Origin: Nostoc sp. CHAB 5834
Lineage (GTDB): Bacteria; Cyanobacteriota; Cyanobacteriia; Cyanobacteriales; Nostocaceae
DNA length: 64,000 nt
Assembly: GCA_020829485.1 (NCBI GenBank)
Contig: JAIVFU010000014.1
Span: forward strand, 1 to 64,000
Direction: 5' to 3'
The notes under the pieces were generated by a model. It saw only the letters and a program-made list of their open reading frames with translations. It did no database searches and had not been told where the DNA came from. Numbering within the stretch: the stretch's first letter is position 1; each line of letters opens with the position of its first letter. The translations under genes and the position numbers were made by a program. Below are positions 1-7,445 of the stretch, piece by piece.

Positions 1-1
1 T

Positions 2-94
2 CGCGCACCAAAAAAGACAAGAAGGGTACTAAAACGTACTCGTCCTTCCAAACGACCCCATGTTTCTACAGCTAAAATTCTATCCCAAAAATAA
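2..94 (+). CDS. possible 3' end of an unidentified gene cut by the window edge
   Basis: An open frame runs from the first bases to a TAA at 92-94 and encodes about 30 residues rich in Lys and Arg (it begins RAPKKTRRVLKR). It has no start inside the window, so it could be the basic C-terminal tail of a gene lying upstream. The product cannot be identified. The open frame may also be due to chance, because only about 90 bases are visible. The bases from 95 to 220 hold no gene I can support. Confidence 0.3.
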   Translation, partial: RAPKKTRRVLKRTRPSKRPHVSTAKILSQK

Positions 95-220
95 TACCTA
101 AAAACAGACACCTTGAAAGGGCTGGTCCTGTTTGCTTGGTTCAGAGCAAGCGGATAAATCCCTGGGGTATTAATTGCGAATGGGCGAAAAAGCGAATTGC
201 GAATTTTGCTGACTTCCCAC

Positions 221-1675
221 TCACAAATTCCAATTGCGGCGGAAATGGAAGAAGCCTTCTAAAAACTCTTGCAAAGCAATATTGCTATTTAACCTTTGTT
301 TACTCCACTCTCTTGCAGCTTGTTCCAGAATTTCTGAAAAACTCGGATAGACGGGAGATAAATTTGCTAAATCTTTGACTTTAATTTTTTGGGACATTGC
401 CAAAGCAATCAAATTAATCAACTCTCCAGCTTCTGCCCCCAATATCGAAGCTCCCAAAATTTCGCCGTTGCGTAGCACAATTAATTTACATATACCAGTG
501 GTTTCGTCCCTAAGTTGGGCTGCTGCCACTGTTTTAAAATATTGTCGCAAAACTAAAACTTCATCTCGACTAAAAAGGCGTTTTGCCTGCGCCTCTGTTA
601 AACCCACTTGCGCCATCATCGGCACAGAAAACATTGCCCAAGGAATGAAGCGATAATCTACTCGTAACCTGGGGAAAAAGAGGGCATTGTTCAGGGCAAT
701 TTTTGCTTCATAATTAGCGATATTGGCAAAGTCGTAACCACCAATTACATCACCACAGGCGTAAATGCGGTGGTTAGTGGTTTGCAGTTTATCATTCACT
801 ACCAGGCTACGCCGATGCCATTTCACATTTACTGTTGCCAAATTTAGAGATTCAAGATTTGGCTGTTGTCCAGTTGCTACTAAAATTTCATCAGTTTCAA
901 TAGCTTTATCTCCTGCTTGAATCCACTTTTTATCCTCAATTAGCCTCACCTGAGTTACTGGTTTATCAGTGAAGACGCGCACACCTTCGACTTCCAACTG
1001 TGCCTGAAGCAATATGGCTATCTCAGAGTCAATATTGGGTAGAACATAAGGGTGCTTGACTACCAGCGTCACACTGCAACCAAACCGCGCTAAAGTTTGA
1101 GCAATTTCAATGCTTTGGGGAATTCCGCCGATAATTACCCAATTTTTGGGTAATGTGCCTCCCTGTAAGGATTGCCAAATATTAGATAGGGTTAGGTAGC
1201 CAGTGGCTTGTAATCCTTCAATATCTGGAATTTCTGGACGCGAACCACTGGCTAGCAAATAGGTACGGGCGCGTAATAGGCGATTATTAACGGCAAAAGC
1301 CAGTTGGGGGGAAGATTGAAATTGACCACTGCCAACGATGATATCTACCCCCGATGCGGCTAGGATGGCTGGAGAATGCTGTTCTTTAAGATTTGAGCCG
1401 ACGCATTGAGCATACAGCATAGCTTCTTGCCATGCCATAGATATGTGGCATTCTTCTGAGGTATCAGCGTGTGTGGCATGAATACCAAAACTAGCGGCAT
1501 CATTCAACTTCTGCGCCAGTTTACCGATTTCGGTAAGAGCATGGTGATGAGTAAACCCGTAGTCTACTTTAGGTTCCACCAGGGCAACTGTAGCACGTAG
1601 TTGGGTTGCAGCAAGAGCAGCGTAGTATCCAGCAAGACTGCCGCCAATAATTACAACATCGTAGTCAATAGTCAT
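221..1675 (-). CDS. FAD-dependent pyridine nucleotide oxidoreductase, dihydrolipoamide dehydrogenase/mercuric reductase fold, lacking redox cysteines
   Basis: This 484-residue protein has the class I flavoprotein disulfide reductase layout. An FAD-binding Rossmann motif (VVIIGGSLAGYYAA) lies at residues 8-21, an NAD(P)-binding segment (NWVIIGGIPQSIEIAQ) near 178, the second FAD motif (IYACGDVIGG) near 305, and a C-terminal dimerisation domain follows. The redox-active CxxxxC expected after the first Rossmann fold is absent: the region reads DYGFTHHHALTEIG. The C-terminal HPTxSE catalytic motif is replaced by YPSFSE, without the His. It should therefore not act as a classical dithiol reductase; a role as another FAD/NAD(P)H oxidoreductase is inferred and the substrate is unknown. 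The ATG sits at the edge of an AATGACA heptamer array and has no clear ribosome binding site. Confidence 0.85.
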   Translation of the reverse strand: MTIDYDVVIIGGSLAGYYAALAATQLRATVALVEPKVDYGFTHHHALTEIGKLAQKLNDAASFGIHATHADTSEECHISMAWQEAMLYAQCVGSNLKEQHSPAILAASGVDIIVGSGQFQSSPQLAFAVNNRLLRARTYLLASGSRPEIPDIEGLQATGYLTLSNIWQSLQGGTLPKNWVIIGGIPQSIEIAQTLARFGCSVTLVVKHPYVLPNIDSEIAILLQAQLEVEGVRVFTDKPVTQVRLIEDKKWIQAGDKAIETDEILVATGQQPNLESLNLATVNVKWHRRSLVVNDKLQTTNHRIYACGDVIGGYDFANIANYEAKIALNNALFFPRLRVDYRFIPWAMFSVPMMAQVGLTEAQAKRLFSRDEVLVLRQYFKTVAAAQLRDETTGICKLIVLRNGEILGASILGAEAGELINLIALAMSQKIKVKDLANLSPVYPSFSEILEQAAREWSKQRLNSNIALQEFLEGFFHFRRNWNL

Positions 1676-1783
1676 TTGTCATTTGTCATTTGTCATTGGG
1701 CATGGGGCATGGCTGAAGAATCAATACGTTCTTCTTCCCCTACTCCCTACTCCCCACTCCCCACTCCCCACTCAACGCTGTTA
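1671..1783. repeat. short tandem repeat arrays between two genes
   Basis: A TCATTTG heptamer array (about 1671-1698) is followed by a run built on CCCCACT/CCCTACT heptamers (about 1737-1775). The first array provides the sequence immediately before the start codon of the upstream oxidoreductase gene. The second encodes the last residues (GEWGVGSRE) and the stop of the cobD-like gene. These are the degenerate heptamer repeats typical of Nostoc-type genomes. Confidence 0.85.
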
Positions 1784-2819
1784 GTAAGCGTTGGTTATCA
1801 GACTCTTCACGTATAGCAACCCGGAAAAAGCGATCGCCTAGTTCTTTAAAACTAAGGCAATCGCGGATTAAAATCTGGTGATGCTTGAGTAATTGTTGCT
1901 GTAACTGTGAAACAGAATTTTGGGACTCAACTAGTAAAAAGTTAGCAGCGCTTACTTGGGGTTGTAATCCTGATATTTCAGCCAAACCCTGAAAGAGTTG
2001 GTTTCGTGCAGGTGGTAGCCATGCCCAGGTTTGCTGTTGAAACTCCGTATCCTGGAGTGCCGCAATTGCCGCCGCCGCTGCTAGCGTGTTTACGGGCCAG
2101 GGGTCACGCCATAGCTGCCATTTAGCTAGGCAGTCGGGGTGTGCGATCGCATATCCTAATCGCAGTCCAGGGAGACTGTAAAATTTGGTTAGCGATCGCA
2201 ATACTACTAAATTCCTATATTCCTGCACCACCGGAATCAGGCTTTGTTCCTCATTAGGCGGCACAAAATCCATAAATGCTTCATCCACCACAACTAAAGC
2301 AAATTGCTCTAAGTAGGGCAAAATAGACTCCCGCGAAAATAGCTTTCCGGTTGGGTTGTGGGGATTATTTAGCAATAGTCCTTTGTCTTTTGTCAATGAC
2401 AAATGACCAATGACCAATGACCAATGACCAGTGACCAATGACAAAGGACACTCCAGCACTTTAGCGTTGTACGACTTCAGAGTTCGGTAGTAGTCGCCAA
2501 AGGCTGGAGTTATTAAAATTGTCGCGGCTAATTGGGCTAATTCCCTACCTATGAGAGTGAGTAATTCTGCGGAGCCGTTACCCGGCAGAATCCACTCAGG
2601 CGGCAATTGATGGAAGTGACTGAGAGCTAGTCTCAGTTCACTATAATTTGGGTCTGGATAGTGCTTAAGATTACCAATTTGGGACAGTATAGCAGCGATC
2701 GCACTATTTGGAGGCCCCAATGGACTGATGCTAGCAGAAAAATCCAGAATAGCGTTAGGGGGACAGCCAGCCAGTGCTGCTGCCCAGGCTAAATTTCCCC
2801 CGTGTGCAGGTTGCCGCAT
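1740..2819 (-). CDS. cobD: threonine-phosphate decarboxylase-like aminotransferase (cobalamin biosynthesis)
   Basis: The protein is 359 residues long and belongs to fold type I PLP enzymes. It has the N-terminal HGGNLAWAA and LDFSASISPLGPP signatures typical of CobD/CobC L-threonine-O-3-phosphate decarboxylases, which make the aminopropanol arm of cobalamin. NNPHNPTG and VVDEAFMDF (PLP aspartate region) follow, then SLTKFYSLPGLRLG with the Schiff-base lysine. About 20 residues near 123-144 (TGHWSLVIGHLSLTKDKG) are encoded by an in-frame heptamer array, and the last nine residues come from a second array. HisC-type histidinol-phosphate aminotransferase is the main alternative family. Cobalamin genes are not clustered here, so the exact role is inferred from motifs. 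Confidence 0.8.
   Translation of the reverse strand: MRQPAHGGNLAWAAALAGCPPNAILDFSASISPLGPPNSAIAAILSQIGNLKHYPDPNYSELRLALSHFHQLPPEWILPGNGSAELLTLIGRELAQLAATILITPAFGDYYRTLKSYNAKVLECPLSLVTGHWSLVIGHLSLTKDKGLLLNNPHNPTGKLFSRESILPYLEQFALVVVDEAFMDFVPPNEEQSLIPVVQEYRNLVVLRSLTKFYSLPGLRLGYAIAHPDCLAKWQLWRDPWPVNTLAAAAAIAALQDTEFQQQTWAWLPPARNQLFQGLAEISGLQPQVSAANFLLVESQNSVSQLQQQLLKHHQILIRDCLSFKELGDRFFRVAIREESDNQRLLTALSGEWGVGSRE
2388..2451. repeat. heptamer array inside the cobD-like gene
   Basis: Nine or so copies of GACCAAT/GACAAAT lie within the coding frame. Because the array is composed of 7-mers, its translation cycles through related peptides (SLVTGHW, SLVIGH, SLTKDKG). It stays in frame and falls just before the conserved NNPHNPTG motif. 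Confidence 0.85.
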
Positions 2820-2845
2820 TGAAAAAGGGTTCCCGAAGACAGAAC

Positions 2846-3130
2846 CTATGCTTTTGGGGGTGCTACCTTTTCTCTAAACAGTTTTCCTGCCGAGAAGGCA
2901 GGAACCCTCGTGGCTGGAATTTCCATTTTTTCATTTGTTTTCGGGTTGCGACCTTCGCGGGCTTTACGTTCCCGTGATTCAAAAGAGCCAAATCCTACCA
3001 ATGTTACCTTATCACCAGAGGAAACCGCTTCAATAATCGTTTCCAAAGCAGCAGTTAAGACTGCATCCGCTTGTTTCTTGGTAACACTAGCTTTTTCAGC
3101 TACGGCATCAACTAATTCACCTTTGTTCAT
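2846..3130 (-). CDS. hup: HU-family nucleoid-associated DNA-binding protein
   Basis: At 94 residues it has normal HU length. It begins MNKGELVDAVAEKA, has the central VTLVGFGSFE strand and the DNA-binding arm with GRNPKTNEKMEIPA, all diagnostic of the bacterial histone-like family. It acts as a dimer that bends and compacts DNA. AGGAG lies seven bases before the ATG, which supports this start. The downstream cobD-like gene follows 26 bases after the stop on the same strand. The 5' side is a long repeat-rich region that presumably contains its promoter. HU and IHF share the fold, but the arm and N terminus fit HU. Confidence 0.95.
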   Translation of the reverse strand: MNKGELVDAVAEKASVTKKQADAVLTAALETIIEAVSSGDKVTLVGFGSFESRERKAREGRNPKTNEKMEIPATRVPAFSAGKLFREKVAPPKA

Positions 3131-3645
3131 GTCAAACTCCTGAAGGTTTACTTGAGATTCTTTACGGATGCACCATAATACATCTGTACTGAAATCTTTG
3201 TTTGCGAAAATACAAAAATCATCCTTTGGGAGTAGCTTTACTCAAAACGGCTGTACATCCCATCGGCTCGACTTTTCAATGAATCATTCTAAGGTGTTGT
3301 AGCCTGATGTGGATAGATGAAACCATTAATTTATATAGATTTCAGGATTTTTTGTAATTTTAGGGTACTTATTTCACTAAAAACCACCCCAAAAGTAGGA
3401 AAAAATACCTAGTACAAACCCCCATTGCCAAGAAAACAGGGTACTGAGGAGGTGGGAAATGGTGAATGTTTGTTGGGATTAATTACCGATGGTGAAGAGT
3501 TGTTGCCGAGGTTCACCAATATTTATAAAAAATAGTTTGTAGTAAGCACTTTAGTGCTTAAAAAATAAGGACTTCAGTCCTTACTCAACGGGAAAATTTT
3601 CTACCCACATTTTTGTCAAAGTGAACCTGTCACACTCACCGACAT

Positions 3646-3764
3646 CCCGCCCAGAACTGAAGTTCAGGGCTGATAGCCCAAGTCCACTCAAGTGGACTAA
3701 ATGATTAATTCAGTCCACTTGAGTGGACTTGGGCTATGAGACTCGGAATTCATTCCGAGGCGGG
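3646..3764. repeat. palindromic element, CCCGCC...GGCGGG family, copy 1
   Basis: The element is bounded by CCCGCC and GGCGGG and contains paired arms such as AGTCCACTCAAGTGGACT, so it can fold into a multi-armed hairpin. Related copies lie at 7328-7445 and 15419-15544 with the same ends and diverged arms. The arms differ by paired changes, so the hairpin is kept while the sequence varies. Confidence 0.75.
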
Positions 3765-3807
3765 ATAGAAACGCAGTGCGAGATTTATTAATGATATGGC
3801 TTTGTGT

Positions 3808-3968
3808 AAGTAAGTCGGTGAGAATAAATCAAACTAGATTAAGTAATGTAAAAAATATTGAGATTAGTTCGTAGTGTTCGCGCAGCGTCTCGTAGAGAGG
3901 GCTTCAGCCCTCATAAGAGGACTAAAGTCCTCACTACAAACCTTGAATTATTCACACCGCTCTACTTA
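3808..3968. repeat. miniature inverted-repeat element, AAGTAAGTCGG family, copy 1
   Basis: The left end is AAGTAAGTCGGTGAGAATAA and the right end is the imperfect inverse, ending in ACACCGCTCTACTTA. The interior carries AGATTAAGTAATGTAAAAAA and GGGCTTCAGCCC/GGACTAAAGTCC palindromes. Copies occur at 15844-16027 (opposite orientation) and 52206-52327. No coding capacity is present. Confidence 0.75.
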
Positions 3969-4001
3969 ATTCGACTCATTAGGCTAGCTTCAGTCATGAT
4001 T

Positions 4002-4646
4002 TTACTGTTCCCCACCAGAAATTTTTTGTTGCACCCAAACCCGAAAAGCACGGGTAGTAGCAATTTCCCCATTTTTCTTTGCTTCTTGGATAAACTCAGG
4101 AATCTCCTTCACCGACACAGGCGCAAAAGTAGGGCTGGTTTCGACTTCTGAATATTGCCCACCTGCAAGGGTGTAGACTCGCAACACATTGCCGTTATAA
4201 CGCCAAAATTCCGGCACTCCCATCGCAGCATAAAGCCTCAGCTTGTCTATCGCAGACCTGGAATATTCCACTTCCAGCACCAGGTCAGGGGGCGGGTCGA
4301 TCGCTATGTTAATATTTTCTTTATCTCGAACTAACGCTTCATTTTGAATGTAGTAGCTACTATCTGGCTCGGCTCCCTTCTCTAAATCATCTCGCGTTAA
4401 AGTTAGCGAACCAGCGCGTCTAATTTCCCAGCCCAACTCTTCGCACAATACACCAACAAAAACTTCTATTAAGCGATTTGAGTTCTCATGCGGCATTTGT
4501 GGGGTCATAATTTCTATAGTTCCATCGTCATAAGCAAATCGGGAATTACGTTCTGAACCCATTTCAGCCAGCATGGTTTTAAATGTTTGCCAGCTGATGT
4601 TTTGCAGTAAAACCCGATTTTCTGCGGATGTTTTTATTGCCACCAT
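4002..4646 (-). CDS. Uma2-family putative restriction endonuclease-like protein (DUF820)
   Basis: This is a 214-residue protein of the Uma2/DUF820 family, which has a PD-(D/E)XK nuclease-like fold and is greatly expanded in cyanobacteria. Visible landmarks are the N-terminal TFKTMLAEMG segment, RFAYDDGTIEIMTPQMPHE, EPDSSYYI (the PD-like acidic position), PDLVLEVEYS (the E-x-K-like strand) and GVPEFWRYNGNVLRVY. The in vivo role of the family is unproven. It is one of three intact Uma2 genes in the islet at 4.0-7.2 kb, and it lies among toxin-antitoxin remnants. Confidence 0.88.
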   Translation of the reverse strand: MVAIKTSAENRVLLQNISWQTFKTMLAEMGSERNSRFAYDDGTIEIMTPQMPHENSNRLIEVFVGVLCEELGWEIRRAGSLTLTRDDLEKGAEPDSSYYIQNEALVRDKENINIAIDPPPDLVLEVEYSRSAIDKLRLYAAMGVPEFWRYNGNVLRVYTLAGGQYSEVETSPTFAPVSVKEIPEFIQEAKKNGEIATTRAFRVWVQQKISGGEQ

Positions 4647-4744
4647 AGTTTAGTTCTTTGCAACAAACTTTTTACCAGTACTATATCCCTTAATATTACT
4701 GTTAAGGCTGAACGTAATAACTGACAATTCAGGTCATCTGGAAA

Positions 4745-4945
4745 ACCTCACTTCTATTTCTCTCTCCTAAAAGGAGAGAGACTTTGAATTTTCCCACTTA
4801 GAGTGTCGGGAAGGGGGTTAGGTTTTTAGGTGGACTTTTTCACATAAGGGACTTACAACAAATAAATTACCCAATCTTGTGGGGTGGGCAAGATGCCCAC
4901 CCTACAAGAAGTAGTTGAGTATTTTTTTATTTGGAAGTCCCTAAC
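4745..4945. repeat. two adjacent repeats: GAGAGAG hairpin and TAAGGGACTT miniature element
   Basis: Positions 4745-4830 resemble a common cyanobacterial repeat (CTCTCCTAAAAGGAGAG hairpin followed by a purine-rich tail); a relative is at 13700-13780. Positions 4845-4945 form a miniature element with ends TAAGGGACTTACAAC and GGAAGTCCCTAAC and a central GTGGGGTGGGC hairpin. A second copy is at 59023-59152, next to ffh. Confidence 0.75.
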
Positions 4946-5005
4946 ATGAAAAGTCAGAACGTAAGAAAGCGATATGATCGAAACGACTACTAGGGGTAAT
5001 AGATT

Positions 5006-5626
5006 ATGACTCAAGCCATACCAAAACTAGTAACCTTTGAAGATTTTGCAGCGTGGCGACCCGAAGGTGGAAGATATGAATTACATGATGGAGTGATCGT
5101 TGAAATGGCACAACCAGTAGGAGAGCATGAGGATGTTGTTGGTTTTGTAGCAAGAAAACTAACAGTAGAATTTGACCGATTAAATTTACCTTATACAATC
5201 CCTAAAACTGCGCTTATTAAACCAACTAATTCGGAATCTGGTTACTCCCCAGATGTGCTATTACTCAATCGCCCTAATTTAATAAATGAGCCGCTATGGA
5301 AAAAACAATCAACTGTAAGCCTTGCAGCATCAATTCCCTTGGCAGTTGAGGTAGTGAGTACCAACTGGGATGATGACTACTACACAAAACAGGGTAAGTA
5401 TGAGGGTATTGGAATTCCTGAATACTGGGTTGTAGATTATCTCGGTCTAGGCGCTAAAAAGTTTACTGGCAACCCTAAACAGCCTACTATATCGATTTAT
5501 CAATTAATCGATGGTGAATACCAAGTTACTCAATTTAGAGGCACTGACCGCATTGTTTCGCCTATTTTCCCAGAATTGAATTTAACAGCCGAACAGATTT
5601 TTCAAGCTGGAGGTCTACCAACGTAG
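5006..5626 (+). CDS. Uma2-family putative restriction endonuclease-like protein (DUF820)
   Basis: The protein has 206 residues, typical for the family. LVTFEDFAAWRPEGGRYELH at the N terminus is followed by SGYSPDVLLLNRP (acidic position of the nuclease-like core), IPLAVEVVSTNW and the very characteristic GIPEYWVVDYLG. It is read from the strand opposite to its neighbours at 4002 and 6594, so the three Uma2 genes are not one operon. A toxin-antitoxin pair follows on the same strand about 60 bases downstream. The function is inferred only at the fold level. Confidence 0.92.
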   Translation: MTQAIPKLVTFEDFAAWRPEGGRYELHDGVIVEMAQPVGEHEDVVGFVARKLTVEFDRLNLPYTIPKTALIKPTNSESGYSPDVLLLNRPNLINEPLWKKQSTVSLAASIPLAVEVVSTNWDDDYYTKQGKYEGIGIPEYWVVDYLGLGAKKFTGNPKQPTISIYQLIDGEYQVTQFRGTDRIVSPIFPELNLTAEQIFQAGGLPT

Positions 5627-5684
5627 ACACAAACCCATTTGCTATTTTATACTACTAAAAAATGTCAGCTAAAGAGGCGTGAAT

Positions 5685-5975
5685 ATGAAAATAAAAGAAC
5701 AACTTATCGAAGAAATTGAATCAGCACCAGATGCACTTTTGACTGAAAAACTTAATTTTTTACGTTTTTTGAAAACAAAGCAAACCCAAGTGCAACCAAC
5801 ACAACATCAAGTAGAATTTGCTAGTCATACTACTGTTAATTCCACAGGAAACTCACTTTTAGAACATCTGAAAACTATAGGTACTTGGGAAGGTGATGAC
5901 TTAGAGGAGTGTCTAAAGCTAGTAATTGCTAGCCGTGGTCAAGCAGAGTTTAATGAAGATAATCCTTTTGAATAA
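5685..5975 (+). CDS. putative antitoxin paired with a PIN-domain toxin
   Basis: This small acidic protein of 96 residues has an amphipathic N-terminal helix (KEQLIEEIESAPDALLTEKLNFLRFLK) of the DUF2281-like kind seen in antitoxins, and a variable tail. The ATG at 5685 is preferred over the GTG at 5679 because AGAGG lies seven bases before it. The TAA overlaps the ATG of the downstream PIN gene by one base (TAATG), the usual translational coupling of toxin-antitoxin operons. The antitoxin role is inferred from this arrangement. Confidence 0.7.
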   Translation: MKIKEQLIEEIESAPDALLTEKLNFLRFLKTKQTQVQPTQHQVEFASHTTVNSTGNSLLEHLKTIGTWEGDDLEECLKLVIASRGQAEFNEDNPFE

Positions 5976-6530
5976 TGTACCTAATCGATACAAATCACTG
6001 TAGTCTAGCTATTTTAGGTAATGTCAATATATTAAGTCGCCTTGCTGAGGTCGAAAACAGTCTAGTTTCAACTTGTGTCATTGTGCAGGGAGAATTAATA
6101 GATATGGCAACACGTTCTCAAAGACAACAAAGTAATTTAGCATTAGTACAAAATTTTATTAGAGGTATTTATATTTACAATATTGATCGGCAAACTGCTA
6201 ATACTTATGGTCAACTCAAAGCTGCTTTACAGCAGATTTCAGGTAAATGAAGTACATATATAAAACCCAAAACCTTGTAGAGACGTAGCAGTGCTACGTC
6301 TCTACATGTATTCGATTAGAGCGCAATCTGCTGTATTCAATCAATTTGCACCAAAAGAAAAAAGCAAGCGCAGAAGAACTAAGATAACTGATTTAGGTTT
6401 TGGTGAAAATGACTTATGGATTGCTTCTATTGCTCTGCAACAAAATCTCACCATTGTCTCAGCAGATAGCGACTTTCAACGTATTCAACAAGTCAGAATA
6501 TTATTTTTTGAATCTTGGCTGACAATCTGA
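5975..6530 (+). pseudogene. PIN-domain (VapC-like) toxin gene interrupted by a miniature element
   Basis: The first part encodes MYLIDTNHCSLAIL (first PIN aspartate) and the CVIVQGELIDMA strand with the conserved Glu. It ends at a TGA inside an inserted element. The second part, in another frame, encodes LGFGENDLWIASIAL and VSADSDF, the last two acidic positions of a PIN ribonuclease. Removing 106 bases (6230-6335) joins the parts in one frame as AALFNQFAPKEKSKRRR, giving a normal toxin of about 149 residues. The toxin is therefore probably inactive while its antitoxin remains intact. The downstream half should not be read as a separate gene. Confidence 0.85.
6230..6335. mobile_element. 104-bp miniature inverted-repeat element inserted at a TA dinucleotide
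   Basis: The ends are the perfect inverted repeats CAGCAGATT (6230-6238) and AATCTGCTG (6325-6333). Each is flanked by TA, as expected of IS630/Tc1-type transposition. The centre holds a 29-base palindrome, GTAGAGACGTAGC/GCTACGTCTCTAC. There is no open frame, so movement would need a transposase from elsewhere. Excision to a single TA restores the toxin reading frame. Confidence 0.8.
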
Positions 6531-6593
6531 AAACTCATATTTTTTCAAATCTTTTTATAGTATATGAGAACTGAAATTGACACACCGAACCTT

Positions 6594-7169
6594 TTACCAA
6601 ATTTTTTGTATATTGAGTACAAAACCAGGTAACACATTTTCCCCGAAAATAGTTTGAGGATATTTTAAAACTTCCACATCTTGTCCTAGACGATAAATTT
6701 CTACTTCCTGTTTTCTTCGGTTAATCAACCAACCTAGACGACAACCATTTTCGATATACTCTTGCATCTTATTCTGAGTTATTTTCAAGCTGTTATTAGG
6801 CGAAAGGATCTCAATTACAAAATCAGGACATAAGGGAATAACTTTTTCTTTTTGTTCTTTAGTCAAAGCATCCCAACGAGATTTTTCCACCCAAGAAACA
6901 TCTGGAGAACGGTCAGCCCCTGAAGGTAAAGTAAATCCAGTTGATGAATCAAAAACTTCCCCCAATTGATTTTGGTCGTTCCAGAACCATATTTGAGCGT
7001 TAATAGTAGAATTACTTTTTCCTGTTTCTCCTCCCGTAGGTGGCATTATAATTAACTCTCCTTGGGCATTGCGTTCTAATTTTAAATCGGGATTTTCTTC
7101 ACATAATTGATAAAACTGCTCTCTTGTCAGTTTAATTACAGAATTGAGGTTTAATGTAAGTGCTGTCAT
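6594..7169 (-). CDS. Uma2-family putative restriction endonuclease-like protein (DUF820)
   Basis: From the ATG at 7169 the product has 191 residues, starting MTALTLNLNSVIKLTREQF. AGGGA about ten bases upstream supports this start over the longer frame beginning at 7241. Family features are LIIMPPTGGETGKSN, DRSPDVSWVE (acidic core position), CPDFVIEILSPNN and GCRLGWLINRRKQEVEIYR. This is the commonest Uma2 subtype in Nostoc. It neighbours the broken antitoxin gene at 7424-7830 on the same strand, although no functional link is established. Confidence 0.9.
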   Translation of the reverse strand: MTALTLNLNSVIKLTREQFYQLCEENPDLKLERNAQGELIIMPPTGGETGKSNSTINAQIWFWNDQNQLGEVFDSSTGFTLPSGADRSPDVSWVEKSRWDALTKEQKEKVIPLCPDFVIEILSPNNSLKITQNKMQEYIENGCRLGWLINRRKQEVEIYRLGQDVEVLKYPQTIFGENVLPGFVLNIQKIW

Positions 7170-7327
7170 AAGAGTATTTCCCTTTTTGTTAGCTGACTGG
7201 GCTACAAACCTATATCCATTTTGTTCTAAGCTGTTCCACATTTAAATTGCATAATTACGGCGCTCATGTTGCCCACCCTACAAGAGTTATATCAATTTTA
7301 GATAGGCTATTTCGTTCTAAACATAAA

Positions 7328-7445
7328 CCGCCCAGAACTAAAGTTCCGGGCTCATAGCTTAAGTCCACTAAAGTGGACTAAAAGCCTTTCTTAGTCGTCT
7401 TTAGACGACTTTTGCTATTAGCCTCAGAATTTATTCTGAGGCGGG
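7328..7445. repeat. palindromic element, CCCGCC...GGCGGG family, copy 2
   Basis: It has the same ends as the copies at 3646 and 15419, with internal arms AAGTCCACTAAAGTGGACT and TTTAGACGAC/GTCGTCTTTA. Its right end supplies the premature stop of the antitoxin pseudogene at 7424-7426. Confidence 0.75.

Larger units (their letters stand above)
3131..4001. other. repeat-rich intergenic region
   Basis: This 870-base stretch has no gene. It holds three palindromic elements: a small hairpin repeat (3538-3588), a CCCGCC...GGCGGG element (3646-3764) and an AAGTAAGTCGG miniature element (3808-3968). The first 400 bases are AT-rich and probably contain the HU promoter, but I could not fix a promoter by eye. 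Confidence 0.7.

Noticed and set aside
136..378. Open frame of 80 codons on the plus strand
   Set aside because: It overlaps the 3' part of the oxidoreductase gene on the other strand, has no recognisable domain, and reads through repeat-like sequence; it is a shadow frame.
6291..6530. 79-codon frame as an independent gene
   Set aside because: It begins inside the miniature element and contains only the second half of a PIN domain; it is the tail of the broken toxin gene.
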